From assembly GCA_016169945.1 (NCBI GenBank), contig JADLSH010000199.1, positions 3,100,001 to 3,164,000 of the forward strand: DNA of 64,000 bases, in the 5' to 3' direction. The position numbers and the translations under genes are program-made. Below, in pieces: positions 1-12,500 of this stretch. Within the stretch, counting starts at the first letter, position 1. Each line of letters starts with the position of its first letter. The notes under the pieces are model-generated. The model searched no databases and was not told the origin of the DNA. It was given only the letters and a program-made list of their open reading frames with translations. The DNA comes from Trachythela sp. YZ-2020. Its lineage: Eukaryota; Cnidaria; Anthozoa; Malacalcyonacea; Clavulariidae.

Positions 1-1010
1 TTACCAACGTCACTGAAAGACTTTAGTACAACCTTCTGTAAATGTCCGTGGAACGTTAAAGCGCAACGTTGTTTTTACCAAAATTAGCAATCATTGTTCG
101 TCACTAGTATCGAATCACAAAGTTAGACTTTGACCACGATAAATAGACCTTTGGCACAGATGTGCATGAGGACTGGTCATACTCTTTGGTTGTTCTCAAT
201 AACTTAATGCATCGATTAAAGTTCAACAGCGGTATGTCTCAAGACTGAGATGTAACTGATGAAAGTAAGTGGACATATGCTGTTCAGTTTTATATTCACA
301 ATTTTAATCAGTTACTAGTAGTCTAGTTGTTATAAGCTTTTGAAATGTATCAGCTGATGAGCTTTGGGATATTGATGATACCATGTTTAACACAGCAACT
401 CTTCAAAATTTTAGGCTGTGAAACAAGTATGCCTGGCAACGAAAAGCAGCTAGCAACCGTTTGATTCAAGTGAAAGTTGTTTATAAACCTGTCTGTTTTA
501 GAGCTAGCTAGACTAGTCTGTGGCAAATGTGGTGAATGTTCATGCAGTGATTCGGGACACATATCTTCAGAATGCGAAGTCAAGAATATATAGGCTTATA
601 GCACACAAAAGAATAGTCTACATTCATATATTCATTATATATAATGCGTGATTTAAGGGTAAATATTGACTTAAAGAAGCTTAAAGCCATAATCGTTGGA
701 TCAAACTCCTGCGTACACTAAGCTAACTGTATTCAAACTCCTGCGTACACGAGATTTTTATTGTTCCTTGTGTATTTCAACGCTGTGGTCTTCTACTTTG
801 TAAATAATTGCATCAAGGCATGTTAAAATATTCCCCAGTTTGATAGTCAGAGGAAATAATACATCTTATACAACGAACTATGTGTTACTAAAACTAACAT
901 AATTTGAAAGTAGAAAGATCAAAATATATGAAAACTCCGATACCTGGTGAATAAAACCTAAAAATACGGAGTTTAAAAATTTCAAAGTGAAAACTGTATC
1001 GAGCCACCTT
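1..1010. other. No gene seen
   Basis: AT-rich sequence with only short chance reading frames and no splice-linked coding signal on either strand. A short direct repeat, AAACTCCTGCGTACAC, occurs at about 702-717 and 734-750. Confidence 0.6.
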
Positions 1011-1122
1011 AAAGGGGTTTTTATTGGGGAGTTATAAAGGATTGGGGAGTTATAAAGGGCGCAGGAGAATGCGCCTTTTATAACTCCCCAATCCTTTATA
1101 ACTCCCCAATAAAAACCCCTTT
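1011..1122. repeat. Near-perfect 53-nt inverted repeat with 6-nt loop
   Basis: The arms 1011-1063 and 1070-1122 are complementary except for about one position, with loop GGAGAA. Each arm also contains an internal direct duplication of a block built on TTGGGGAGTTATAAAGG. It is probably a small foldback transposon. No gene is visible nearby. Confidence 0.9.
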
Positions 1123-4100
1123 CAGAGACAGACTTGGAGCAAGTCTAGAAATATAGATTTAGCATATTTTGCTTTCCTTTTTCACTTGGAACAATGCATC
1201 CTTGAAAACACTTGCGTTGTTATGGATATACAGGATCTCTGCTCTCTTGACGCGTTCAACCCTCAGTGCAATCACTCATAATTCCATTCATAAAATGAGA
1301 TTTGGTCAGTAATTAATAATAACTTACTACACAAATGGATATATAATCACAATATATTGCACTGTCACTGCCACTGAAATCCAATTTGGATCTATTTATT
1401 GAAATTTGTTGTTGGTTTATTCAAATTTGTATTTCTAAAATATCATTCATTTCGCTTGCATGCTATTTCACTTACTCTTGGTCTTCGAGTCTGAGTAGGA
1501 TTAACAGCTCTCCGTCACGGAAATTAATGTTTTTCTTACTATTACTTTGTTTCGCTTACTGTAACTTGTCTCAGAGTTTGGAATATACCTTTCTACTAGA
1601 AATACATGCTTGCAGTAACCCCTCGCCCCAGCTGAACATTGCCAGACATTACACTCCAAAACATTACTATTGCTAATCTTTTTTATCAAAAAATCTGCCA
1701 TGCAAAGGTTGTAGGCGAGTCGGATATCTGCGTTCAAAACAATTTTTTGGCATAGAAAACAAAATTGGATCCTTGGCTCACACCCCTCTTCACGACGCAA
1801 TCAAAGGCTATCGCCAAATGAAATGTTTTACCTGACGTAATCACTGTGGCTTCCTTTTAAATTTGCCATTAAAAGAGTGGAAGGAAACAATATTATTTTG
1901 GGAAATTTATTTTGAAAGAATAAAAAATGGAAATTTTGTTTCAAGAAGAGGAAGCACAGTAGCCATGGCAACACGATAAAATAAACTTCTTTTCTGGAGT
2001 ACAAAACAACAGGTTACAAAAACTACAAAAATAATTAAAATATTAGTTGTTTTAGCCATACAAATCTGAGATATATGGTGTAGGTATGTTCTTATGCATT
2101 CTATAAGCTTCAAATTAATGTTTAAATGCAACCTTCCGTTTACTAAAAGTAAAACATTGCCAAAAGTTTATAAAACTAAACTGCCTTTTATAAATTAGTT
2201 TTTGAAATTAAATCAGTAGAAAATATACAAATTCTCTCGTGTGAAACGATTTCGCTTTCCTTTTAAGTTGGAACTTTTTGATAGCATAAAATATAGGATA
2301 TTTTAATTGTGAAAAAATGAAAATCTATGTAAATAAAACAACATTCTTACGGCTATATCAACAATTTAATATAAGAAACTTGCCATATTTTTTCGACTAT
2401 CTATCTCTATTTATCCTTTTTTATAAAGTATAAACGATAAATTTGTTCCGCAGCTTTTCCTGAAGTCCCAAAAAGACTTACTGATATGACTTACTCATGT
2501 TTTTTTATAATTCGCTCATTCACTCCTAACAAAGATTAGTGAGATGACCACCCATCACACCCATCACACCCATCACACCCATGCGCCCGCAAAACTTGAT
2601 GAACTTTGGATTTCCCATTGCTTTCCTTTTTTTCCGGGTGTAAATATCCGCGCGGAATTAGTACCCTCGCACGGCGCTTCGCGCCGGCTCGGGGATTAAA
2701 GTATTATACTTAAAATTTCTTCTGACAAATCTGTATTTTGAACCTGCTTTGGACGGAACCTCTGGAATGTTGAACTTTGGTAAATCGGTCTTGCGTACAA
2801 ATATAATGGAGATAAAGACTTTTTATTCACATGAATCAGGAGACGATTTGAATGTACTTGCGAATATTGATCTCAATTATGCGACCTGAGTGATAATTAA
2901 GACGTTATTTAAGAGGAATGTGTGACAAACCTAAATAACGTCTGGTTGTGTATTAGGTTTTATCGAAATCTATTGCTATTTGCGGTTTTGGGTGACTTTT
3001 TGTGTAGTTTTGCGGTTTCCTTATGGCCCCGACACCCCTTTAATCTTCTTATGTGTGGCTATATATATTTGCTAAATAGCCGGTCAATCTCGTACTCAAA
3101 GTATGTATTCTAAATGGTACATAAATGTCATAATTTCTGATGAGTGATCAGTGATCCGGATCCTTTCACTAATCACCGAAGTTGTAGCAATATCATATAC
3201 CAAAGTGATTCATAAACGTTGTGACGACGTTCCCTGAAGTCGACAAATTCATGTTACCAGGACGTTCATTGGTTCATGGCCGACGCCGTTTTCACAATAT
3301 TAGCCGAACGTTCAGACAGCGTTCCTACAATCTAATTGTGCTAGCTGGGTTACTCACATAGTACACGCAAAAACCACACGTCCATAGTTCACAGTTGAGT
3401 CGGAATATCGACATTGGCAAGCGAACTTGGCTTACCGGGCCCGGCGGACCGACCATACTTATATCAACAATCTCTTAGATTAGATTCTTTATATATTTAT
3501 AGCCTTCACATACTAATTAAAGTGATATATTATTCTTACCTTATCAGAATTGGTTTTTGCATATTGCAACATTTTTTGAAGGTTTTCAACTTTATGGAAA
3601 TATGAATTTCCCAAGCTTATTCCTAGCATAATGGTAGCTCGTTTTTCCACGAAAGTTAGACCGTTACAGACAGCTTGTGATTCCGCCATGTTGACTTCTT
3701 GACTGTTTTAGTGTGGGAATTAATAGTGTCTACTCCTGTCGCGTACCCAGTAGACTTTCTCAAAGTCCTTCGTGGCTTCGTCTTTAGAATCGTCTTTATA
3801 ACGAAGGAATTTTCAAGGATGTATTTGTGAAAGAGTAAGGAATTTGCGGAAGTCAATTGTTTATGCGCGGTCTGGGTACGAGATTGATAAAAACACTGTT
3901 TATTCAGCTCCCGTGAAACTCCAATGTTTGTGGTTTCGATTCGCTCAGCCAATCAACGTGAGGCTAGTTGAACATGATTGGCTGACCAGATTATTAATAC
4001 CTGTCAAATCAAATGCTCTTGACAAACATTAGGCCTGGGTATTAGACCGTTAGAGTTATAAAGTCGGAACACCCAGGTGAATATTTTGCTCACAATAGGC

Positions 4101-4150
4101 TATTTCGTTCTCTTTTGAGAAATACTTTTGAGAAATACTTGAGAACTTAA
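1123..4150. other. No gene seen; short simple repeat and repeat fragments
   Basis: No coding exon could be supported. The stretch holds a short CCCATCACA tandem repeat near 2550-2580 and a GC-rich hairpin (CGGCGC-TTC-GCGCCG) near 2674-2690. A segment at about 3770-3815 is shared with 56125-56170, which marks a dispersed repeat. The motif ACTTGGAGCAAGTCTA near 1133-1148 recurs at 43160, 43310 and 56240. Confidence 0.55.
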
Positions 4151-4174
4151 TTTCATCATGGAGTATAAAAACAC

Positions 4175-7100
4175 TACAATCACTGTAAGTCATGGTATGT
4201 TAATTTGTGCGATGCATCGCACAACCGCACATAACAACCACACTACAATCACTGTAAGTCATGGTATGCTAATTTGTGCGATGCATCGCACAACCGCACA
4301 TGACAACCACACTACAATCACTGTAAGTCATGGTATGCTAATTTGTGCGATGCATCGCACAACCACACATGACAACCACACTACAACACTGTAAGTCATG
4401 GTATGCTAATTTGTGCGATGCATCGCACAACAGCACATGACAACCACACTACAACACTGCAAGTCTAGTATGATAATTTGTGCGATGCATCGCACAACCA
4501 CGCATGACAACCACACTACAATCACTGTAAGTCATGGTATGCTAATTTGTGCGATGCATCGCACAACAGCACATGACAACCACAACTCAATCACTGTAAG
4601 TCATGGTATGCTAATTTGTGCGATGCATCGCACAACCGCACATGACAACCACACTACAATCACTTAAGTCATGGTATGCTAATTTGTGCGATGCATCGCA
4701 CAACAGCACATGACAACCACACTACAATCACTGTAAGTCATGGTATGCTAATTTGTGCGATGCATCGCACAACCACACATGACAACCACACTACAATCAC
4801 TGTAAGTCATGGTATGCTAATTTGTGCGATGCATCGTACATGACAACCACGTACGTACACTACAATCACACTACAATCACTGTAAGTCATGGTATGTTAA
4901 TTTGTGCGATGCATCGCACAACCACACATGACAACCACACATGACAACCACACTACAATCACTGTAAGTCATGGTATGCTAATTTGTGCGATGCATCGCA
5001 CAACCACACATGATAACCACACTACAATCACTGTAAGTCATGGTATGCTAATTTGTGCGATGCATCGCACAACAGCACATGACAACCACACTACAATCAC
5101 TGTAAGTCATGGTATGCTAATTTGTGCGATGCATCGCATGTAAGTCATGGTATGTTAATTTGTGCGATGCATCGCACAATCGCACATGACAACCACACTA
5201 CAATCACTGTAAGTCATGGTATGCTAATTTGTGCGATGCATCGCACAACCACACATGATAACCACACTACAATCACACTACAATCACTGTAAGTCATGGT
5301 ATGTTAATTTGTGCGATGCATCGCACAACCACACATGATAACCACACTACAATCACTGTAAGTCATGGTATGCTAATTTGTGCGATGCATCGCACAACCA
5401 CACATGATAACCACACTACAATCACACTACAATCACTGTAAGTCATGGTATGTTAATTTGTGCGATGCATCGCACAACCACACATGATAACCACACTACA
5501 ATCACTGTAAGTCATGGTATGCTAATTTGTGCGATGCATCGCACAACCGCACATAACAACCACACTACAATCACTGTAAGTCATGGTATGCTAATTTGTG
5601 CGATGCATCGCACATGACAACCACGTACGTACACTACAATCACACTACAATCACTGTAAGTCATGGTATGTTAATTTGTGCGATGCATCGCACAACCGCA
5701 CATGACAACCACACATGACAACCACACTACAATCACTGTAAGTCATGGTATGCTAATTTGTGCGATGCATCGCACAACCACACATGATAACCACACTACA
5801 ATCACTGTAAGTCATGGTATGCTAATTTGTGCGATGCATCGCACAACAGCACATGACAACCACACTACAATCACTGTAAGTCATGGTATGTTAATTTGTG
5901 CGATGCATCGCACAACCGCACATGACAACCACACTACAATCACTGTAAGTCATGGTATGCTAATTTGTGCGATGCATCGCACAACAGCACATGACAACCA
6001 CACTACAATCACTGTAAGTCATGGTATGCTAATTTGTGCGATGCATCGCACAACCGCACATGACAACCACACTACAATCACTGTAAGTCATGGTATGCTA
6101 ATTTGTGCGATGCATCGCACAACCGCACATGACAACCACACTACAATCACTGTAAGTCATGGTATGCTAATTTGTGCGATGCATCGCACAACCACACATG
6201 ATAACCACACTACAATCACACTACAATCACTGTAAGTCATGGTATGTTAATTTGTGCGATGCATCGCACAACCGCACATGACAACCACACTACAATCACT
6301 GTAAGTCATGGTATGCTAATTTGTGCGACGCATCGCAAAACCGCACATGACAACCACACTACAATCACTGTAAGTCATGGTATGTTAATTTGTGCGATGC
6401 ATCGCACAACCGCATATGACAACCACACTACAATCACTGTAAGTCATGGTATGCTAATTTGTGCGATGCATCGCACAACCGCACATGACAACCACACTAC
6501 AATCACTGTAAGTCATGGTATGCTAATTTGTGCGACAACCGCACATGACAACCACACTACAATCACTGTAAGTCATGGTATGCTAATTTGTGCGATGCAT
6601 CGCACAACCGCCCATGACAACCACACTACAATCACTGTAAGTCATGGTATGCTAATTTGTGCGATGCATCGCACAACCACACATGATAACCACACTACAA
6701 TCACACTACAATCACTGTAAGTCATGGTATGTTAATTTGTGCGATGCATCGCACAACCACACATGATAACCACACTACAATCACTGTAAGTCATGGTATG
6801 TTAATTTGTGCAATGCATCGCACAACCACACATGATAACCACACTACAATCACACTACAATCACTGTAAGTCATGGTATGTTAATTTGTGCGATGCATCG
6901 CACAACCACACATGATAACCACACTACAATCACTGTAAGTCATGGTATGCTAATTTGTGCGATGCATCGCACAACCGCACATAACAACCACACTACAATC
7001 ACTGTAAGTCATGGTATGCTAATTTGTGCGATGCATCGCACATGACAACCACGTACGTACACTACAATCACACTACAATCACTGTAAGTCATGGTATGTT

Positions 7101-8106
7101 AATTTGTGCGATGCATCGCACAACCGCACATGACAACCACACATGACAACCACACTACAATCACTGTAAGTCATGGTATGCTAATTTGTGCGATGCATCG
7201 CACAACCACACATGATAACCACACTACAATCACTGTAAGTCATGGTATGCTAATTTGTGCGATGCATCGCACAACAGCACATGACAACCACACTACAATC
7301 ACTGTAAGTCATGGTATGTTAATTTGTGCGATGCATCGCACAACCGCACATGACAACCACACTACAATCACTGTAAGTCATGGTATGCTAATTTGTGCGA
7401 TGCATCGCACAACAGCACATGACAACCACACTACAATCACTGTAAGTCATGGTATGCTAATTTGTGCGATGCATCGCACAACCGCACATGACAACCACAC
7501 TACAATCACTGTAAGTCATGGTATGTTAATTTGTGCGATGCATCGCACAATCGCACATGACAACCACACTACAATCACTGTAAGTCATGGTATGCTAATT
7601 TGTGCGATGCATCGCACAACCACACATGATAACCACACTACAATCACACTACAATCACTGTAAGTCATGGTATGTTAATTTGTGCGATGCATCGTACAAC
7701 CGCACATGACAACCACACTACAATCACTGTAAGTCATGGTATGCTAATTTGTGCGACGCATCGCAAAACCGCACATGACAACCACACTACAATCACTGTA
7801 AGTCATGGTATGCTAATTTGTGCGATGCATCGCACAACCGCATATGACAACCACACTACAATCACTGTAAGTCATGGTATGTTAATTTGTGCGATGCATC
7901 GCACAACCGCACATGACAACCACACTACAATCACTGTAAGTCATGGTATGCTAATTTGTGCGACAACCGCACATGACAACCACACTACAATCACTGTAAG
8001 TCATGGTATGCTAATTTGTGCGATGCATCGCACAACCACACATGACAACCACACTACAATCACTGTAAGTCATGGTATGCTAATTTGTGCGATGCATCGC
8101 ACAATG
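4175..8106. repeat. Satellite array, 69-bp monomer with 20-bp palindrome
   Basis: More than 50 near-identical direct monomers, mostly 69 bp, with a few shortened or lengthened variants (for example near 4840, 5140, 5250, 6530 and 7970). Each monomer holds TTGTGCGATGCATCGCACAA, a perfect 20-bp palindrome, followed by a CA-rich arm and ACTGTAAGTCATGG. Because 69 is divisible by 3, one frame stays open over long stretches as a 23-residue peptide repeat; this is a by-product of monomer length and is not evidence of coding. A higher-order repeat of 1428 bp is present. Confidence 0.97.
5678..8105. repeat. Higher-order repeat of 1428 bp within the satellite
   Basis: The ordered series of monomer variants beginning near 5678 recurs beginning near 7106. 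Both blocks include the ACGTACGTAC spacer just upstream, the doubled ACACATGACAACC unit, the GACGCATCGCAAAACC variant and the truncated GTGCGACAACC monomer in the same order. This is a segmental duplication of about 20 monomers inside the array. Confidence 0.85.
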
Positions 8107-8257
8107 GTGTTTTTATAATCCATGATTTCATCAAACTTTTTGAAGGAAATTTCGATCAAATTTAGGACAAAAAAGGAAATATTCCTTTTGGAAAGTGGAA
8201 GCACTGTTCGTAGGTGAAAATCAGTGGGATATTGAGAGTGGCATGTCGCCGTCCTCT

Positions 8258-8444
8258 CGACGGCGACGAGAACGACTACGAGATTTTTCCGTTAAATATC
8301 TGCTAATACAAACTCAAAGTTGTACTCACTTTGGCTCAACTGTTGTTATAGATGTGATGTGCCAAAGAGAGGATATATGATAACAAGTTTGTATTAGCAG
8401 ATATTTAACGGGAAAATCTCGTAGTCGTTCTCGTAGCCGTCGTC
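8258..8444. mobile_element. Foldback element
   Basis: Arms of about 56 nt (8259-8314 and 8385-8444) are inverted copies with few mismatches, around a loop of about 70 nt. The outer ends are rich in CGACGGCGACGAG. It lies just outside the satellite frame. No internal ORF is convincing. Confidence 0.8.
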
Positions 8445-9590
8445 AAATCTAAAGTTCCCTACTGCACGGAATCCGGGGACAGTTTGTGGTTGATGGAATA
8501 TTATAATTCTGTTTCTGATTGGTTGTTACGATATAAATTACATCTGTATCTAATATTCAAATTGCGTTGTTTGTGCAAAGCGAACGCTTGACTTTTCAAC
8601 ACATAGTTAACACTGTCACAGAACGCAAAAAATGCGACGCAATTTATACTATCCTGAACTGAGAGATATATCAAAGTAAAAGCCCTCAAACGCAAACGGC
8701 AAGTGTTCTTAACTTCTTCCCCTAATCAAGTATTTTTATTTTGGTCGACTAAAGCCAGTTTTAGCCAGAAAGCGTTGATCAAAACTCTACATCATTCATC
8801 ACTTTAATATACAATGACACGAAGTCTGCAATTGTTTTTCTGCATATTTTGATTTCTTCAATTATATATAAAAATATTTCAAACTGTTTGGGTAGGAACA
8901 AAGTCGAATTCTTTGACCCCAAAACAACTCCTAAAAGTAAAAGGTCCTATTGTCTTGTTTGATTACAGCTTTACAATTCAGCCAGAACCTTGGCGGCTCA
9001 TTACTAATGAGAAACGGAATAAAACTCATTACCAAAACAATATATCGCGCAAAGCTATTATGAACCCTTGCATTTGTGGTATGACTAGGAGCGATTATAG
9101 AATATCCGGTCACTTTTCGTAGTTCGTTAAAACACACAAAGAAACACGTCGGGAATAATTTCAAAACAGTAGTTTAAAGTCTTTAAAATAGAATGTAAAA
9201 GTAATTGTATAAAGGAACTAAGGAAGTGTTCGAAAGGTTTGGGTATAAATTGAAGCCAACTTTGCAACAATATCAACGAGTTCTGAGTTCTCAACGCTAC
9301 ATTCCTGACCCTGGTCAGTAATATGGATTTTTCAACCTTCCTCAATACCAGTAAACTTTTCTCAGTGGTTGTACCCGCATACCTGCAGCTTTTTTGCAAC
9401 TCTGCCCTTACCCTATTTCAGAGCAATATTAATCACGATATAGCGAATATACGCGAGTTCTCCCGCCCTGAGGGGGTATCAACTCTTGGCAGACAGCTAG
9501 GTTGACGAACCACAAATGCATAGACCATAGCACTAGGAATAAGTTGGTGAAAAGGGTATAAAGATGCCTTTGCCAAAATTATTTTTATAT
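8445..9590. other. No gene seen
   Basis: Unremarkable AT-rich sequence. ORFs of 60-90 codons occur on both strands but lack conserved motifs or linked splice sites. Confidence 0.5.
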
Positions 9591-12500
9591 TCCTGTCTCA
9601 ACGATGTTCCGATCAGACGCCGCCGAAACGCGGTTACTGCCGTCTTACCGGTGACCAAGGCAAAAAATACAGAAGGCACCATTTTTTCATGAAAATCACA
9701 ACTGTTTTACAGCAACGAGGCTACAAACTCTTCAACTATTACAATCTATTCCACGCAAGTTACAATCCATGTTCTATAGTATACTGACTGATCAGTATAG
9801 AAATGTAAGTATTTTTACAAGTTTGTCAAGTTTTGAATGAAATTTATAGTATACACCAATAGTTGATCCATTATTCGGTTTTGGCTCGAGATCCTTACAA
9901 AAATCAACAATCTTTCGCCGAGCGTTCGTACTTTTCCCTTCTCCACACTTGGCCAAGTAAAGTTGTATAGCAGTGACAGCGTTTAGTAAAGTTTAGTCAA
10001 TGTCAAAAGTTAATACTTCACTTTGTTTTCGATGATTAAACAGCTTGTTTTTTGGACAGTGTAGAAACCAAACTACATATTATACTTATTCATTGAAATA
10101 GTCTAGACCTTTGGTGCAGGGCGTTAATATAGTGAACTCCCCAGTTTAAACACAAAAAACAAAGAAAAATATTCAATGGTTGTCTGATTAGACAGGGTTT
10201 ATATAGTTTCTTCTTCTTCTTCATTATTTCTTCTTCTTCTCTCGATTCCAGCTGCTTTTGGATTTTTGAGTTTTATATCCCACTTCAATACATTTTATAA
10301 ACATAATTTGCGATTTGAGGTAGATTTTCAATCTGAACTAAAAATTGGTAAACACAACATAAAGATATTCCCATCGAATTGGACTGCTTCCACATGTATT
10401 AGTATTATATCTATGATTAGGTCAAATGTACAGTCATAGGATATTGTGACAAATAACCCAAATGCAAGCTGGAATTGAGTGTACACAGTTGTTATTTCAA
10501 CGTCACGTTGCGTTTTTAAGTTCTTCCAAATATATGGATGTCCGTCTTTTAATTTCGAAGCTATAATTCCTATAAAGCTTCTTGTGTTTATCGAGTCATC
10601 TTCGTCATCATCATTTTTCATCATCACCATTATTGATGTTCGTTGTTTGTTCGTGTCGCTGCTATAAATGCTGTTTATCCATATAATTTCTCACTGATCA
10701 GTTCCCTTACAATTATTACACCACTGGTGTATCACCATTAACCTTTTCGTTTTACTAAAAATTGTTGTTCGTTGATCACTTTGTTCATTATATGTCAAGT
10801 GCGTTTACTAAATTGTGGTAACGAATCCAAGCAGAATGGAATAAGGCACCAACAAAGATGTTTGTTAACACACGGTTATCTGGTCATAATTCACCCTCGT
10901 AAGGCAAATGGTCTGTTCGTTGCTGTCTGTGACTCTGTGTAGTTTATAGTAACTTGCTCAATGGAGTTTCCAGATGGTAAATAACAAACGTGATTATAGT
11001 GTTCACTTGTTCACCTCTGCTGTAGTTATGATAATTCATTCAATTTTCTGGTTACATACTGCTCACTACTGTAGCTCCTTGTGTAATGATTATTTTCTAA
11101 TCATCGCATGTACTTTCTCTTAAAATGATCCCTTGCACTTCTTCTAACATACTTTATATTGTACTTCTTCAATTTGTCTCCTTGACCTTGTTGTTGTTAT
11201 TCCTCTCTTCGTTTTCTAAACAGGACTCTCCCTGCTATTGTTGTTTTGCTTTGTTCCTCTTTGCAAAAGTTGTTTTCATTCATTGTTCATGGTAATTATT
11301 AAGTTCCCGTTGTTTTTTGGCTAATTTATTTCATGCTTTTTCCCAGTCTTCACCCCTTCACATATCAATACAGTTTGTAAGTATTGTTGCTGTCTTGTAA
11401 TGTTTTCTTCTCGTTCTTTCTTTCCATTGCTTTCAAAAATGCAATGCTTATGTTGCTGATCTGTTGTTGTCATTGTTTTGCTGTTGTTCTTCGGCTGCTG
11501 TTGCTTTTATTCTGTAGTTCAAGTTCTCGATGATGGAACTAACCACTGCAACCGTCTGCCACCTCAGCTATATTTTTCAACCAATAGCTTCGCTTTTGAT
11601 CTTTTATAGCTAATCTGTAGTGATAGCAAACGTTGAAGCAGAGTTCCTTTGATATGGCCTATTTGGCTATTAAAATACTGGTGTTGTTGAATAGTTTATT
11701 AATGTCGGGTCCGTTGTTAGTTTAGACAGACTTTAGGAGTCTCGTCTGTCAATTGACTCGGGTCCGAGGGGTCGTCAAGCCCTTAACCAAAACATGGTTA
11801 CCCTGCGGGATATTCAAATCCTGGCAGTACTGCGTATAGCCCATAGGCTGTAAGATTTTGTTTTGTCTCTTAGAAAACTTGGTGTTCCATGAAGTGCTCA
11901 CGTGCAATGTGCTATTATCAGCCAACCAATCAGACGACGCCAAAACGTGGACGCTGTCGCAAAAATCTCCACATATTACTGTCGTCAATACCAATGAAAA
12001 AACAAAACAAAGGCACCATAAGATTTTTTATGATATTTTTCTTGAAAATCACAACTGTTTTACAGCAATGAGGCTACAAACTATTTTACTACAATCTAAC
12101 CGACGCAAGTTACATGTTCTGACTGTTCATTGTATATGTTAAGTTATGTCTTATGAATGGAATTTCTAGTATACACCACTACTAGTTGATTCCATTATTC
12201 ATCAGTTTTGGGGAATGTGCCTTGTAAAAAATCAACAATCTTCCGCCGAATCGTTCGTACTTTTTCCCTTCTCCACACTTGGCCAAGTAAAGTTGCATAG
12301 CAGCGACAGCGTTTATAGTAAAGTTTAGTCAATGTCAAAAGTTCATACTTCACTTTGTTTTCGATGATTAAACAGCTTGTCGTTTGGAATGTCAAGAAAC
12401 CAAACTGCATTATATCTTTTCCTAGAGTTTAATGTACGATGTTAAAGTGAACTCGCCAGTTTAAACATCAAAAACAAAGAAAATATACTGTCTGATTAGA

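Larger units (their letters stand above)
4155..8126. mobile_element. Inverted-repeat frame around the satellite
   Basis: The array is bounded by an inverted pair: ATCATGGAGTATAAAAACAC at 4155-4174 and its near-complement at 8107-8126 (18 of 20 positions). This suggests that the satellite expanded inside a short non-autonomous terminal-inverted-repeat element. No transposase and no clear target duplication were found, so the element class is open. Confidence 0.6.

Noticed and set aside
4175..8106. CRISPR-like array
   Set aside because: The whole monomer repeats, with no unique spacers, in a eukaryotic context.
4158..8118. Long open frames with a 23-residue repeat across the satellite
   Set aside because: The monomer is 69 bp, so any open frame stays open. 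The start codons are arbitrary, and there are no splice, promoter or composition signs of coding.
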